From positions 1-64,000 of the forward strand of contig NZ_JADCSA010000003.1 of NCBI RefSeq assembly GCF_015070385.1: 64,000 nt of DNA, in the 5' to 3' direction. The DNA is from Nocardioides malaquae (lineage in GTDB: Bacteria; Actinomycetota; Actinomycetes; Propionibacteriales; Nocardioidaceae). The notes below the pieces were generated by a model. That model saw only the letters and a list, made by a program, of their open reading frames with translations. It was not told the origin of the DNA and ran no database searches. Positions 35,347-44,103 of the stretch are shown one piece after another; position 1 is the first letter of the stretch; each line of letters begins with the position of its first letter. Made by a program: the position numbers and the translations under genes.

Positions 35347-36331
35347 GCGTGACCTTGGCGTCGTCGACCGGGAGCAGCTCCACCCAGGTCTTGCCGACCG
35401 GCACCTTCAGCTCCTCGCCGTTGGCCTCGAGCTGGAGCGCGCCGCTGCGGCCGTCCTTGCTCCAGGTGGCGTCGATGACCTTGCCGCCGTGGAAGAGCTG
35501 GGCCTGCCCCTCGCCCTCGAAGACACTCTCGGGCACGAAGTTGCCGGCCATGTCGGTGTAGCCGGCGTCGGCGACCTTGACCCGGATGACGAGCACGTTG
35601 GTGGCGGGGAACTCGTCACCCTGACCGGCCAGGCCGTTGACGTTGGCGTAGGTGCCGTTGCTGAACGCCCACGAGGTGGTGTGGTTGCCGAAGTCGACGT
35701 CGAAGGCCTTCGCAGGCTTGCCCTGCGGCAGGTCCTCGGGCGCACCGAAGACGAAGTAGTCGTCCGGGCGGGCCGGCTTCGCCTTCTTGCCCTTCGCCAG
35801 CGTCTTGAGGTCGGCCATCACGCTGTAGGTCTGCGAGCGGGAGGGGTCACGTCGGAAACCGGCCACCCCCTCCTCGATGAAGGTGACGCCCGCCCGGGCG
35901 AGACGGGCCTTGGTCTCCTCGGCCGCACCGCTGGTGACGAGCACGCCGTCGACCGGGGAGACGATGCCGATGTCGGTGGCCCGCATCGAGCGCACCGGGC
36001 CGACCTCGGTGGGCAGGGTGGAGTAGAAGAAGGCGGCCAGACGCGTCATCCGGCCCTCCACCATCTCCTCGAAGACCAGGTCGGCCTTGCCCAGACCGAC
36101 CTGGGGCGAGGCGCTGGAGGTGTTGTCGATCTTCGCGACCAGCACGGGGTGGTCGCGCTCCGCGGCCTTGCCCTCGGCCAGCTGCTCACCGGTCAACGGC
36201 CAGGTCGCCGGCTCGACCTTCTCGGTGACGGGGTCGGCCGAGGGCGACTCCTTCTCCTCGCCTCCGCTGCAGCCTGCAAGCAGGAGGGCAGCCGAGACGA
36301 AGGCGGCGGTGAGGGCGGAACGAGAACGCAC
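35336..36331 (-). CDS. DUF3048 lipoprotein (YerB-like)
   Basis: A 331-residue lipoprotein. The signal peptide ends in the lipobox LLAGC, giving a lipidated Cys at about residue 21. The mature part has the two DUF3048 segments (ERDHPVLVAKIDNTSSASPQ, EMVEGRMTRLAAFFYSTLP, GPVRSMRATD; then NHTTSWAFSNGTY and a C-terminal GKTWVELLP). Extracytoplasmic, function unknown. GGAG 6 nt before GTG 36331 supports the start; the longer open frame upstream is a shadow of the SDR gene. Confidence 0.88.
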   Translation of the reverse strand: MRSRSALTAAFVSAALLLAGCSGGEEKESPSADPVTEKVEPATWPLTGEQLAEGKAAERDHPVLVAKIDNTSSASPQVGLGKADLVFEEMVEGRMTRLAAFFYSTLPTEVGPVRSMRATDIGIVSPVDGVLVTSGAAEETKARLARAGVTFIEEGVAGFRRDPSRSQTYSVMADLKTLAKGKKAKPARPDDYFVFGAPEDLPQGKPAKAFDVDFGNHTTSWAFSNGTYANVNGLAGQGDEFPATNVLVIRVKVADAGYTDMAGNFVPESVFEGEGQAQLFHGGKVIDATWSKDGRSGALQLEANGEELKVPVGKTWVELLPVDDAKVTLKK

Positions 36332-36420
36332 GTGCAACTCCGATCGTGAAACTACGAGGGCACCAGTGTCAGGGCGCGGACCCCGCCGGCGGGGTAGAAC
36401 GCGCCCGAAAGTGACCTGCA

Positions 36421-37179
36421 TCAACTGACGAGCTTGGCCCCGCCGTCGACGGTGAGGGTCTGACCCGTGACGTAGGACGCCTCGTCGCTGGCCAGGAAGG
36501 TGACGGCCGCGGCGATGTCCTCGGGGAACCCGACCCGGCGCACCGGGTTGTTCTGGGCGTTGAGCTCGCGAAACTCCTCCACGCCGAGGCCCAGGCGGGC
36601 CGCGGTCGCGTCGGTCATCTCGGTGGCGATGAAGCCCGGCGCCACGGCGTTGACGTTGACGCCGAAGGGTCCGAGCTCGATGGCCAGCGTGCGGGTGAAG
36701 CCCTGGATGCCCATCTTGGCGGCGGAGTAGTTGGCCTGGCCACGGTTGCCCCACGCCGACACCGAGGAGAGGTTCACGACCTTGCCGTACTTCTGCTCGA
36801 CGAAGTGCTTCTGCGCGGCCTTGGTCATCAGGAAGGCGCCCTTGAGGTGCACGTTCATGACCAGGTCCCAGTCGGTCTCGGTCATCTTGAAGAGCAGGTT
36901 GTCGCGGGTGATGCCGGCGTTGTTGACCAGCACGTGCACCCCGCCCAGCTCGGCGACGACGCGCTCGAAGGCGCGCTCGACCGCCGCCGCGTCGGAGACG
37001 TCGCAGCCGATGCCGACGGCCTCGCCCTCGAGGCGGTCGGCCGCCTCGGCGGCCGCGGCCTCGTCGAGGTCGATGATGGCGACCTTCGCGCCCTCGGCGG
37101 AGAACCGCTGCGCGGTCCCGAACCCGATGCCGCGAGCGGCTCCGGTGATGACAACGACACGACCGTCGAACCGACCCAT
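36421..37179 (-). CDS. SDR oxidoreductase, FabG/acetoacetyl-CoA reductase type
   Basis: A 252-residue short-chain dehydrogenase: TGAARGIGFGTA (NADP-binding glycine motif), VNNAG, Ser in NLSSVSAWGNRG, YSAAK (catalytic Tyr/Lys) and the final TVDGGAKLVS. The preference for 3-oxoacyl-ACP, acetoacetyl-CoA or another substrate cannot be told; no fatty-acid genes adjoin it. AGGAGGAAT precedes ATG 37179. Confidence 0.9.
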   Translation of the reverse strand: MGRFDGRVVVITGAARGIGFGTAQRFSAEGAKVAIIDLDEAAAAEAADRLEGEAVGIGCDVSDAAAVERAFERVVAELGGVHVLVNNAGITRDNLLFKMTETDWDLVMNVHLKGAFLMTKAAQKHFVEQKYGKVVNLSSVSAWGNRGQANYSAAKMGIQGFTRTLAIELGPFGVNVNAVAPGFIATEMTDATAARLGLGVEEFRELNAQNNPVRRVGFPEDIAAAVTFLASDEASYVTGQTLTVDGGAKLVS

Positions 37180-37294
37180 CGGGCATTCCTCCTACGTCGG
37201 GGCCGGGGCCTCTCCGCCGGCGCCGCCCGACACTCTAGGGGCTGTCGGGCAACGACGCACCGTGCAGGGAGGCCAGCAGGGACGGGCGCATCGA

Positions 37295-38055
37295 CTAGTG
37301 GCAGACCGTGCGCCGGCACTCCGGGGAGGAGAGCAGCTCACGCAGCGGGCCCCCACCGGCACCGGCCACCGCATCGAAGTGGTGGGCGTCGGCCCGACCG
37401 TAGGTCCAGCGGAAGCCGTGACGCGCGAGCAGGCGTACGACCTCGTGCTCCCGACTGCGCCACGCGACCCGCGGGTGGCTGCGGTGCACCCACCACCGGT
37501 TCGGCACCACGCCGGTGCGCGAGAAGTAGGGGTTCTCCCACGGGTTGAGGTCCAGCGAGCGCCCGTAGGAGTGCGGCGAGCGCACGGAGGGGTTGCCGAC
37601 CACGCCTCGACAGTTGAAGACCGAGGTGTTGTCGGCCGCCATCGAGCGGTAGTCGTCGGCGCCCCCGAGGCGGCGGGAGTAGCCGAACCGGTCGACCCGG
37701 TGCATCGACCGCACGGGGATGCGGCGTGCGTGCATCTCGGTGAAGGCACCGTCGAAGTTCCAGTGGTTGACCTCGACCAGGCGCAGGCCCGCCCGTCCCA
37801 CGGGACACCCCTTGCGCCAGGACCGGCCCACCATCGAGCGCCACACCCGCGCGGGGACGCGGCCGTGGCCCGCCACCTCACCGTGCGCCGCGGACGTTGC
37901 GTGAAGGAGACCCCGCCCTGGGCATCGGTACGCCGCCGCGCGACGGTGCGCCACTTCTTCGTCCATCCCTGGGGTCGCTGCACCTTGCGCTGGAGCCGCA
38001 CCACGCCGCGGACGGGCTCGCTGTTGGCGGCGAGCCACATGGCACTCACCCGCAT
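37295..38055 (-). pseudogene. M15-type D-alanyl-D-alanine carboxypeptidase-like protein, frameshifted
   Basis: The C-terminal 180 residues (frame ending at 37295) form an M15-type zinc peptidase: LVEVNHWNFDGAFTEMHA, NTSVFNCR, HSYGRSLD (HxxxxxxD metal pair) and RADAHHFDAV. The region upstream in that frame is not protein-like, whereas another frame (from about ATG 38055) encodes a typical wall-protein Ig/linker domain, MWLAANSEPVRGVVRLQRKV ending near RRTVRWR. The two frames meet around 37850-37890. Either a one-base indel inactivated the gene or there is a sequence error. No intact signal peptide is visible. Confidence 0.55.
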
Positions 38056-38119
38056 CCGACGATGGTGGACCGTCCGGCGCCTCCTGTCACCACCAGTCGG
38101 CTCTCCACCACTCGACACT

Positions 38120-38572
38120 TCAGGCGCGTTCGCGACGCTCGAGCTCGCCCAGCACGTGGTCCAGGAGGCGGCGCAACGTGACGACGTCATCCGCGGCCAT
38201 GTTCATGCCCTCCACCAGCCGCGCGGGGACGTCGGCCACCCGCGTACGCATCTGCCTGCCGGCGTCGGTGAGCGCGACCAGGACGCGGCGTTCGTCGACG
38301 TCGTCGCGGGTGCGGGTCACGAGGCCGGCGGCCTCGAGGCGCTTGAGCAGCGGGGTGAGCGTGCCCGAGTCGAGGTGCAGCCGCTGGCCAAGGTCGCCGA
38401 CGCCCACCGGCCCGTCGGAGTCCCAGAGAGCCAGGAGGGTGAGGTACTGCGGGTAGGTGAGTCCGTGCTCCGCCAGCAGGGAGTGGTAGCGACGGGTCAA
38501 CGCCCGGGACGTCGCGTAGAGCGGCAGGCAGATCTGCTGGTCGAGGGCCAGCTGGGGGAAGTCGTCGTCCAC
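38120..38572 (-). CDS. ohrR: MarR-family regulator, OhrR type
   Basis: A 150-residue winged-helix regulator with the OhrR signature near the N-terminus (LDQQICLPLYATSRALTRRY), whose Cys is the peroxide-reactive residue in OhrR. The HTH is GVGDLGQRLHLDSGTLTPLLKRLEAAGLV and the wing TRTRDDVDERRVLVALT. It is divergent from ohr, which it should repress until oxidised by organic hydroperoxides. GTG 38572 is the first sensible start. Confidence 0.93.
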   Translation of the reverse strand: MDDDFPQLALDQQICLPLYATSRALTRRYHSLLAEHGLTYPQYLTLLALWDSDGPVGVGDLGQRLHLDSGTLTPLLKRLEAAGLVTRTRDDVDERRVLVALTDAGRQMRTRVADVPARLVEGMNMAADDVVTLRRLLDHVLGELERRERA

Positions 38573-38603
38573 GGGACGAGAATACCCTTGTCCAACTAGA
38601 TTG

Positions 38604-38622
38604 TGCGCAATACAGTTGCGCA
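38604..38622. promoter_or_regulatory. OhrR operator (perfect inverted repeat)
   Basis: TGCGCAA-TACAG-TTGCGCA is a perfect 7-bp inverted repeat with 5-bp spacing in the ohrR|ohr intergenic region; its last base is the A of ohr ATG 38622. An overlapping ATTGTGCGCAAT half-palindrome extends it toward ohrR. Confidence 0.65.
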
Positions 38623-39038
38623 TGACACCTATGTACACCGCCAGCGCCGTCGCGACCGGGGACGGCCGCAACGGACGCGTCGAGTCCACCGACGGTCTCC
38701 TGGCCGCCGACGTCCGCATCCCGACCGAGATGGGGGGCCCGGGCGGCGCCACCAACCCCGAGCAGCTCTTCGCCGCCGGATATGCCGCCTGCTTCCACTC
38801 CGCGCTGCGGCTCGTCGCGCAGCAGACGGGGGCCGACGTCTCCGACTCCGAGGTCGTCGCCGACGTCTCCATCGGTGACAACGGCCAGGGAGGTTTCGGG
38901 CTCGCCGTCGCCCTCGAGGTGACCCTGCCCAAGGTCGAGCGCGAGGTCGCCGAGGACGTCGTCGCCAAGGCTCACCAGGTCTGCCCCTACTCCAACGCGA
39001 CCCGCGGCAACGTCGAGGTCACCCTCACCGTTGCCTGA
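38622..39038 (+). CDS. ohr: Organic hydroperoxide resistance protein Ohr
   Basis: A 138-residue OsmC/Ohr-family peroxidase that reduces fatty-acid and other organic hydroperoxides. The two redox Cys are in GYAACFHSAL and VCPYSNATRGN. The conserved GGPGGATNPEQLFAAGYAACF block is intact. ATG 38622 (or the next, 38631) begins the family-typical MYTASAVATGDGR. Divergent from ohrR. Confidence 0.95.
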   Translation: MTPMYTASAVATGDGRNGRVESTDGLLAADVRIPTEMGGPGGATNPEQLFAAGYAACFHSALRLVAQQTGADVSDSEVVADVSIGDNGQGGFGLAVALEVTLPKVEREVAEDVVAKAHQVCPYSNATRGNVEVTLTVA

Positions 39039-39060
39039 CGCAACCGTCACGGCGGGCCGC

Positions 39061-39090
39061 TAGGCTCTGCGCGCACGAGCCACCTCGTGC
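39061..39090 (+). promoter_or_regulatory. Predicted promoter with 5' stem-loop (RND gene)
   Basis: TAGGCT (39061-39066) is followed after 6 nt by a hairpin GCACGAG-CCAC-CTCGTGC (39073-39090), so the RNA may begin with a stem-loop. The start codon lies 40 nt further on. Confidence 0.35.
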
Positions 39091-39129
39091 TCCACAACTC
39101 CACACGTCCCGAACAGGAGCACTTCGCTC

Positions 39130-42100
39130 GTGGGCTCACTCGCCTCGTTCTCCCTGCGCAACCGCGCCTTCGTCGCCCTCTCCACGGTGATCGTCGCCAT
39201 CTTCGGCTTCATCTCCCTGGGCTCCCTCAAGCTGGAGCTCATCCCCAACCTGCAGTTCCCGGCCGTGGGCGTCATCACCCCGTACGCCGGCGCCTCACCC
39301 GAGTCGGTGGAGCAGGAGATCACGGTGCCCGTCGAGTCGGGACTGACCGGGATCGACGGCCTCGAGTCCGTCACGTCGACCTCGTCGTCCGGCTCCTCGA
39401 CGGTGCTCCTCCAGCTCGAGTACGGGACTGACCTGGACCGGGCCGTGCAGCAGGTGGAGGCCGAGGTGACCGGCCTGCGGACGCTCCCGGAGTCGGTCGA
39501 GCCGATCGTCTTCGCAGGTGACTTCGACCAGTTCCCGATCATCCAGCTGTCGGTCACCTCCGACCTCGAGCCCAGCGTGCTCGCCGAAGAGCTGGAGCAG
39601 GTCGTCCAGCCCGAGTTCGAAGACATCGAAGGCGTGCGGGAGGTCCAGCTGACCGGAGCGCCGACCAACCGTGTCGAGATCACCCTCACTCCCCGGGCCC
39701 AGGCTCAGGGCGTGACGGGCCAGCAGGTCTCCTCGGCCCTCGACTCCGCCCAGATGGTGCCGGCCGGCAGCCTCGACGCCGGCGACCGCTCCCTCTCGGT
39801 GCAGGTGGGCACCACGCCCACCACCTTGGCGCAGCTCAAGCGGATCCCGGTCTCGCTGCCCGACGGCAACGGCACCCGTCCCCTGGGCTCCCTGGCGGAC
39901 GTACGCGTGGCCGAGGCCGCGCCGACCTCGTTCGCTCGCACCAACGGCGAGCCCAGCCTCTCCGTCGCCATCACCAAGAGGCCCGACGGCAACACCGTCG
40001 ACATCTCCGAGGCCGTCAACGAGCTCATCCCCGAGCTCGAGGAGAAGCTGGGTGACGGCGCCGAGTTCTCCGTGGCCTTCGACCAGGCGCCCTTCATCGA
40101 GAAGTCCGTCGAGGACCTCAGCACCGAGGGTGGACTCGGCCTCATCTTCGCGGTCTTCGTGATCCTCGTCTTCCTGCACTCGCTGCGCTCGACGATCGTG
40201 ACCGCGATCTCGATCCCGCTCTCGCTGCTGGTGACCCTGATCGGCCTGTGGGTGGGCGGCTACAGCCTCAACATCCTGACCCTGGGCGCCCTGACCGTGG
40301 CCATCGGTCGCGTGGTCGACGACTCGATCGTGGTGATCGAGAACATCAAGCGACACCTCGCCTACGGGGAGGGGAAGACGGCGGCCATCGTGACCGCCGT
40401 GCGCGAGGTCGCCGGCGCGATCACCTCCTCCACCATCGCCACCGCCGCGGTCTTCCTCCCCATCGGCGTGGTCGGCGGGCAGGTCGGCGAGCTCTTCCGG
40501 CCCTTCGCGATCACCGTGTCGCTGGCCCTGCTCGCCTCGTTGCTCGTCGCGCTGACGATCATCCCGGTGCTGGCCTACTGGTTCCTCAAGGAGCCCGAGG
40601 TCAGCAGCGACGCCGAGGCCGCCGCGCTGCGTGCCGAGGCGGAGGAGAGTGACGACCACACGTGGCTGCGCCGCCTCTACGACCCCGCCCTGCGCTGGTC
40701 GCTGCGCAAGCCGTGGCTCGTCGTGGCCATGGCGTTCGTCCTGCTGCTGGGCACCGTCGGACTGGCGCTGACGCCCTACCTGAAGACCTCCTTCCTGGGC
40801 AACACCGGTCAGAACACCCTCGCGGTCACCCAGGAGCTGGAGGCCGGCGCCAGCCTGGCGCGCAAGGACGCCGCGGCACGCACCGTCGAGGAGGTGCTGA
40901 CCGACGTCGACGAGGTCGACACGGTGCTCACCACCGTGGGCGGTGACCCGCTCGCGGCCGCCTTCGGCGGTGGCGGGACGTCCTTCTCCGTCACCCTCGA
41001 CGAGGAGGCCGACGCCGACCTGGTCGCCGACGACCTGCGTACGCTCCTCGAGGACGCTGACGGTGACGTCACCGTCAGCGCCGGCGACACCGGCTTCGCC
41101 TCCGCCCTGGAGGTCACGGTGAGCGCCACCGAGCAGGACAACCTGCTGGAGGCCGCCGAGCAGGTCGAGGCCGCCCTGGAGGGGATCGACGGGATCGGCG
41201 ACGTCACCTCCGACGCCGCTCCCGCCCAGCCGATCCTCGCCGTGCAGGCACGTCAGGCCGCCGAGGCCGGGGGCCTGACCTCCGCCGCGGTCGGCGGGAT
41301 CCTGGCCCAGACCCTCTTCCAGCCCCCGGTCGCGCGGGTGACCCTGGACAACGAGCCGCTGGACGTGGTGCTGGTGACCGGACCGAAGCCGACCTCGGTG
41401 CAGCAGCTCGAGCAGCTGCCCGTCGGCCCGGGCGGCACTGCCCTGACCGCGGTCGCGGAGGTCGAGGAACGCAAGGTGGCCGCGACCATCTCGCGCCTCG
41501 ACGGCGACCGCACCGTCACCATCTCGGTCGACCCGGCCTCCGACAACCTCGGCGCGGTGACGGCGGAGGTCAACGAAGTGCTCGACGGACTCGACCTGCC
41601 CGAGGGCACGGACGTGTCGCTCGGCGGTGTGGCCGAGGACCAGGCCGAGGCGTTCGCCCAGCTGGGCCTGGCCCTGGTGGTGGCGGTCGCGATCGTCTAC
41701 ATGGTCATGGTCGGCACGTTCAACTCGCTGGTGCAGCCGCTCATCCTGTTGGTGTCCGTGCCGTTCGCGGCGACCGGTGCCCTGCTGCTGCTCATCGTGA
41801 CCGGGGTGCCGCTCGGCGTCGCCTCCCTGATCGGCGCACTCATGCTGATCGGCGTCGTGGTCACCAACGCCATCGTGCTGATCGACCTGGTCAACCAGCG
41901 ACGCAACGCAGGGGCGTCGATCCTCGAGGCGTTGTACGAGGGCGGCGGCAAGCGACTGCGGCCGATCGTGATGACCGCGCTGGCCACCATCCTGGCCCTG
42001 ACCCCGATGGGTCTGGGCCTGACCGGTGGCAGCGCCTTCATCTCGCAGCCGCTGGCCATCGTGGTGATCGGGGGCCTGATCTCCTCCACCCTGCTCACCC

Positions 42101-42228
42101 TGCTGCTGGTGCCGGTGCTCTACCTGCTGGTGGAGCGTCGCAAAGAACGGCGCACGAGCCGGCGTCGGGCGAAGCGGGCCTCCAAGGAGGCCGCGGTCCG
42201 CGACGAGGCCGGTCCCGCCACCGCCTGA
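39130..42228 (+). CDS. RND-superfamily efflux transporter (AcrB/SwrC-like)
   Basis: A 1032-residue resistance-nodulation-division pump subunit with 12 predicted helices and two large extracytoplasmic loops. Visible are the N-terminal FVALSTVIVAIFGFISL helix, motif VVDDSIVVIENI with the proton-relay Asp pair in TM4, GQVGELFRPFAITV, and a second repeat (VYMVMVGTFNSLVQPL, GVVVTNAIVLIDLVNQRR). The HAE-type family is common in Gram-negatives but occurs in Bacillus (SwrC/YerP) and actinobacteria. No membrane-fusion or TolC gene adjoins it, as expected for a monoderm. The substrate is unknown. Confidence 0.93.
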   Translation: MGSLASFSLRNRAFVALSTVIVAIFGFISLGSLKLELIPNLQFPAVGVITPYAGASPESVEQEITVPVESGLTGIDGLESVTSTSSSGSSTVLLQLEYGTDLDRAVQQVEAEVTGLRTLPESVEPIVFAGDFDQFPIIQLSVTSDLEPSVLAEELEQVVQPEFEDIEGVREVQLTGAPTNRVEITLTPRAQAQGVTGQQVSSALDSAQMVPAGSLDAGDRSLSVQVGTTPTTLAQLKRIPVSLPDGNGTRPLGSLADVRVAEAAPTSFARTNGEPSLSVAITKRPDGNTVDISEAVNELIPELEEKLGDGAEFSVAFDQAPFIEKSVEDLSTEGGLGLIFAVFVILVFLHSLRSTIVTAISIPLSLLVTLIGLWVGGYSLNILTLGALTVAIGRVVDDSIVVIENIKRHLAYGEGKTAAIVTAVREVAGAITSSTIATAAVFLPIGVVGGQVGELFRPFAITVSLALLASLLVALTIIPVLAYWFLKEPEVSSDAEAAALRAEAEESDDHTWLRRLYDPALRWSLRKPWLVVAMAFVLLLGTVGLALTPYLKTSFLGNTGQNTLAVTQELEAGASLARKDAAARTVEEVLTDVDEVDTVLTTVGGDPLAAAFGGGGTSFSVTLDEEADADLVADDLRTLLEDADGDVTVSAGDTGFASALEVTVSATEQDNLLEAAEQVEAALEGIDGIGDVTSDAAPAQPILAVQARQAAEAGGLTSAAVGGILAQTLFQPPVARVTLDNEPLDVVLVTGPKPTSVQQLEQLPVGPGGTALTAVAEVEERKVAATISRLDGDRTVTISVDPASDNLGAVTAEVNEVLDGLDLPEGTDVSLGGVAEDQAEAFAQLGLALVVAVAIVYMVMVGTFNSLVQPLILLVSVPFAATGALLLLIVTGVPLGVASLIGALMLIGVVVTNAIVLIDLVNQRRNAGASILEALYEGGGKRLRPIVMTALATILALTPMGLGLTGGSAFISQPLAIVVIGGLISSTLLTLLLVPVLYLLVERRKERRTSRRRAKRASKEAAVRDEAGPATA

Positions 42229-42248
42229 GAAGCGCAGCCACGACGCGC

Positions 42249-42284
42249 GACGGCGCCTGTCCCCGGTCGGGGGCAGGCGCCGTC
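42249..42284. terminator. Bidirectional hairpin terminator
   Basis: A 16-bp stem (42249-42264 with 42269-42284, one G-U pair) and a 4-nt loop lie between the convergent RND and secreted-protein genes. Confidence 0.8.
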
Positions 42285-42304
42285 GGCGTGTGGCGAGGAG
42301 ATCG

Positions 42305-42688
42305 TCAGCGCCGCTTGATGACCCGCGAGCAGGCCTTGGGTCCACCGATCTTCTTCACGGTGACCTTGAAACGGTCCTTGCCGCGGGTGTCGCGACGCTT
42401 CTTCTCGATGTCGACCACGTCGCCGTCGCTGTCGGCGCGGTGAACCTTCTTGTGGAACACCTTGCCGTTGTGGCGGAGGGTGACCCGGTAGCGGCTGCCG
42501 GGCTTGGCGTCGTCGACGTCGACCTCGACCTCGAAGCGGCGGTCGTCCTTCTCGACGTCGAAGTCGACCTCGGCGCCGCCGCAGCGGAACTCACGGTCGG
42601 CGGCCTGGGCGGGAGCCGCCAGGGCCAGGGGGCTGGCGAGCAGTGCGGTGGCACCGAGGGCGGCGACGGTCTTGCGCAGGGTGAACAT
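42305..42688 (-). CDS. Small secreted protein, unknown function
   Basis: A 127-residue protein with a signal peptide (TLRKTVAALGATALLASPLALAAPAQA) and a charged mature domain of alternating Asp/Glu and Lys/Arg (EVDFDVEKDDRRFEVEVDVDD, DKFKVTVKK-type strands). Two Cys (FRCGG, KACSR) could form a disulfide. It resembles in style, not clearly in sequence, the secreted protein at 27641-28294. No family is recognised. Confidence 0.7.
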   Translation of the reverse strand: MFTLRKTVAALGATALLASPLALAAPAQAADREFRCGGAEVDFDVEKDDRRFEVEVDVDDAKPGSRYRVTLRHNGKVFHKKVHRADSDGDVVDIEKKRRDTRGKDRFKVTVKKIGGPKACSRVIKRR

Positions 42689-42848
42689 GGGAGTCCCTTC
42701 CGTGAAATGTCTCGTCAGGTCTTCATGCCCGGCGAGGAGCGATGTCACCAACGAGACTGGTCGACGGCGATGAACCCACCGTGAGAGCCACGTGAAAGAA
42801 CTCTTACCCGCCCGGGCTGTCGTGTCCTGCGGCGTCGGGACGCGAGCC

Positions 42849-43463
42849 TCAGCGTCGCCGGGGCTCCCCCAACGCCTCGTCGGCGTCGATGGGATGCACC
42901 TCGCCGTGGCGGTCAAGACGCCAGAACTGGTCGCGGGCGTCGCGGAAGGTGCACTCGACCGACACACCCTGGCGGGCACCCTTGCTGTCGCGGATCCACC
43001 GGATCCACGACTCGCGCCCCTGGGCGGTGAGGGCGATCCGCGCCCCCTCGTCGCTCGTCGGGGGCAGCTCGCGCACCCAGCCGACCATCTCCGGGCGGCG
43101 GCGCCCCAGCGCCACGAAGGCGCGGACCTCGTGCACGGCGAACGGGGAGGAGTTGGCGACGAGCACCTTCGGGGAGCTCTGGCCGGCCCACACCCGCACG
43201 GCCCGGGCCTGGGTCTCGTCGCGGTCGGCCGTTGCACCTGCGCCGGCGGAGACCTGGGAGGGGGCAGTGCTGCGTGACGAGGTCGACCGCGACGACGTGC
43301 GTGAGCGGGAGGAGCTGCGCGACGAGGAGGGTCGCCCCTCGGCCATCCAGTTGGCGACCAGCAGGCCCGCAACGGCAAGGGCGACGAGCCCCAGGGTGAT
43401 GACCCCGCCGCCGACGGCGTGAGCCATCCCCACGACCACGGTTGTGTGCATGAACTGAGTCAC
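42849..43463 (-). CDS. Membrane-anchored protein of an unrecognised tandem family (copy A)
   Basis: A 204-residue protein: one hydrophobic helix (about 15-40, GGGVITLGLVALAVAGLLVA), a Ser/Arg repeat linker (about 44-66, SRSSSRSRTSSRSTSSRS) and a C-terminal domain of about 115 residues. That domain (KVLVANSSPFAVHEVRAFV, VGWVRELPPT, SVECTFRDARDQFWRLDRHG) is shared with the product of the adjacent 43558-43956 gene. The start at 43463 or at Met13 is uncertain. Function is unknown; the domain probably forms a beta-sandwich (inference). Confidence 0.7.
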   Translation of the reverse strand: MTQFMHTTVVVGMAHAVGGGVITLGLVALAVAGLLVANWMAEGRPSSSRSSSRSRTSSRSTSSRSTAPSQVSAGAGATADRDETQARAVRVWAGQSSPKVLVANSSPFAVHEVRAFVALGRRRPEMVGWVRELPPTSDEGARIALTAQGRESWIRWIRDSKGARQGVSVECTFRDARDQFWRLDRHGEVHPIDADEALGEPRRR

Positions 43464-43557
43464 TCCCTGTCTCGACCGACGGCGAGACTAACCCGCGCCC
43501 ACGACGCGACGGAACCCCAGTTAAGGGGTTGCTGTCACTCGCGCGCGGCGTCGGAAG

Positions 43558-43956
43558 TCAGCGCTGGATCGGCACGAGGGCGCCGTCGCGGCCGCAGCGC
43601 CAGTACTGGCCGGCGTCGTCGCGGAACGTGCACTCCACCTCGACCTCACCGAACCCCTTGCGGTGCTGCCACGAGATCCAGCGCTCACGCCCGTCGGCCG
43701 TCAACGCCACCTGGGCCGCCGAGTCGCCGGTGGGCGGCAGGGTGCGGATCCACCCCACGCAGTCGGCACGCCGCCCCAAGGTCACGAAGGCCTGGACGTC
43801 GTGCACGGGACGGTCGGACCGGTTGGCGACCAGGACCTGCAACGCCTCCCCCTCCGTCCACGTCTCCACCCGGGGCGCCGGGACGGAGGCCGCGTCGGGG
43901 ACCGGGCGTCCGGATCCGCGGGCGCGGCGGGTGAGGTCGATCAGGGCGTTGAGCAC
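43558..43956 (-). CDS. Soluble protein of the same tandem family (copy B)
   Basis: A 132-residue protein with a short helical N-terminus and the same domain as its neighbour: QVLVANRSDRPVHDVQAFVT, VGWIRTLPPTGDSAAQVALT, RERWISW, EVECTFRDDAGQYWRCGRDG. About half of the aligned positions are identical. It lacks the membrane helix and Ser/Arg linker of copy A. I do not recognise the family; Trp, Arg and Asp are conserved between the two copies and may mark a binding site. Confidence 0.7.
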   Translation of the reverse strand: MLNALIDLTRRARGSGRPVPDAASVPAPRVETWTEGEALQVLVANRSDRPVHDVQAFVTLGRRADCVGWIRTLPPTGDSAAQVALTADGRERWISWQHRKGFGEVEVECTFRDDAGQYWRCGRDGALVPIQR

Positions 43957-44091
43957 GGCGGACTCCCGAAAGTCGCAAAGCTGACGCGACCACCATTCCC
44001 CCTCCGGTGGCTCCCCAAACAGAGGCGTCTCACATTTCTGGACGACCTCCCTGGCCTCGCGCTGGGACGCAGGACGGTGGCCCCCGGCCGG

Positions 44092-44097
44092 TACGGT
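44092..44097 (+). promoter_or_regulatory. -10 hexamer of a predicted leaderless promoter (mscS-like)
   Basis: TACGGT lies 6 nt before GTG 44104. Confidence 0.5.
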
Positions 44098-44103
44098 GAC
44101 GGC

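Noticed and set aside
39295-42345. A 1016-residue open frame on the minus strand
   Set aside because: It is antisense to the RND transporter gene; its translation is Gly/Asp/Arg/His low complexity typical of high-GC shadow frames.
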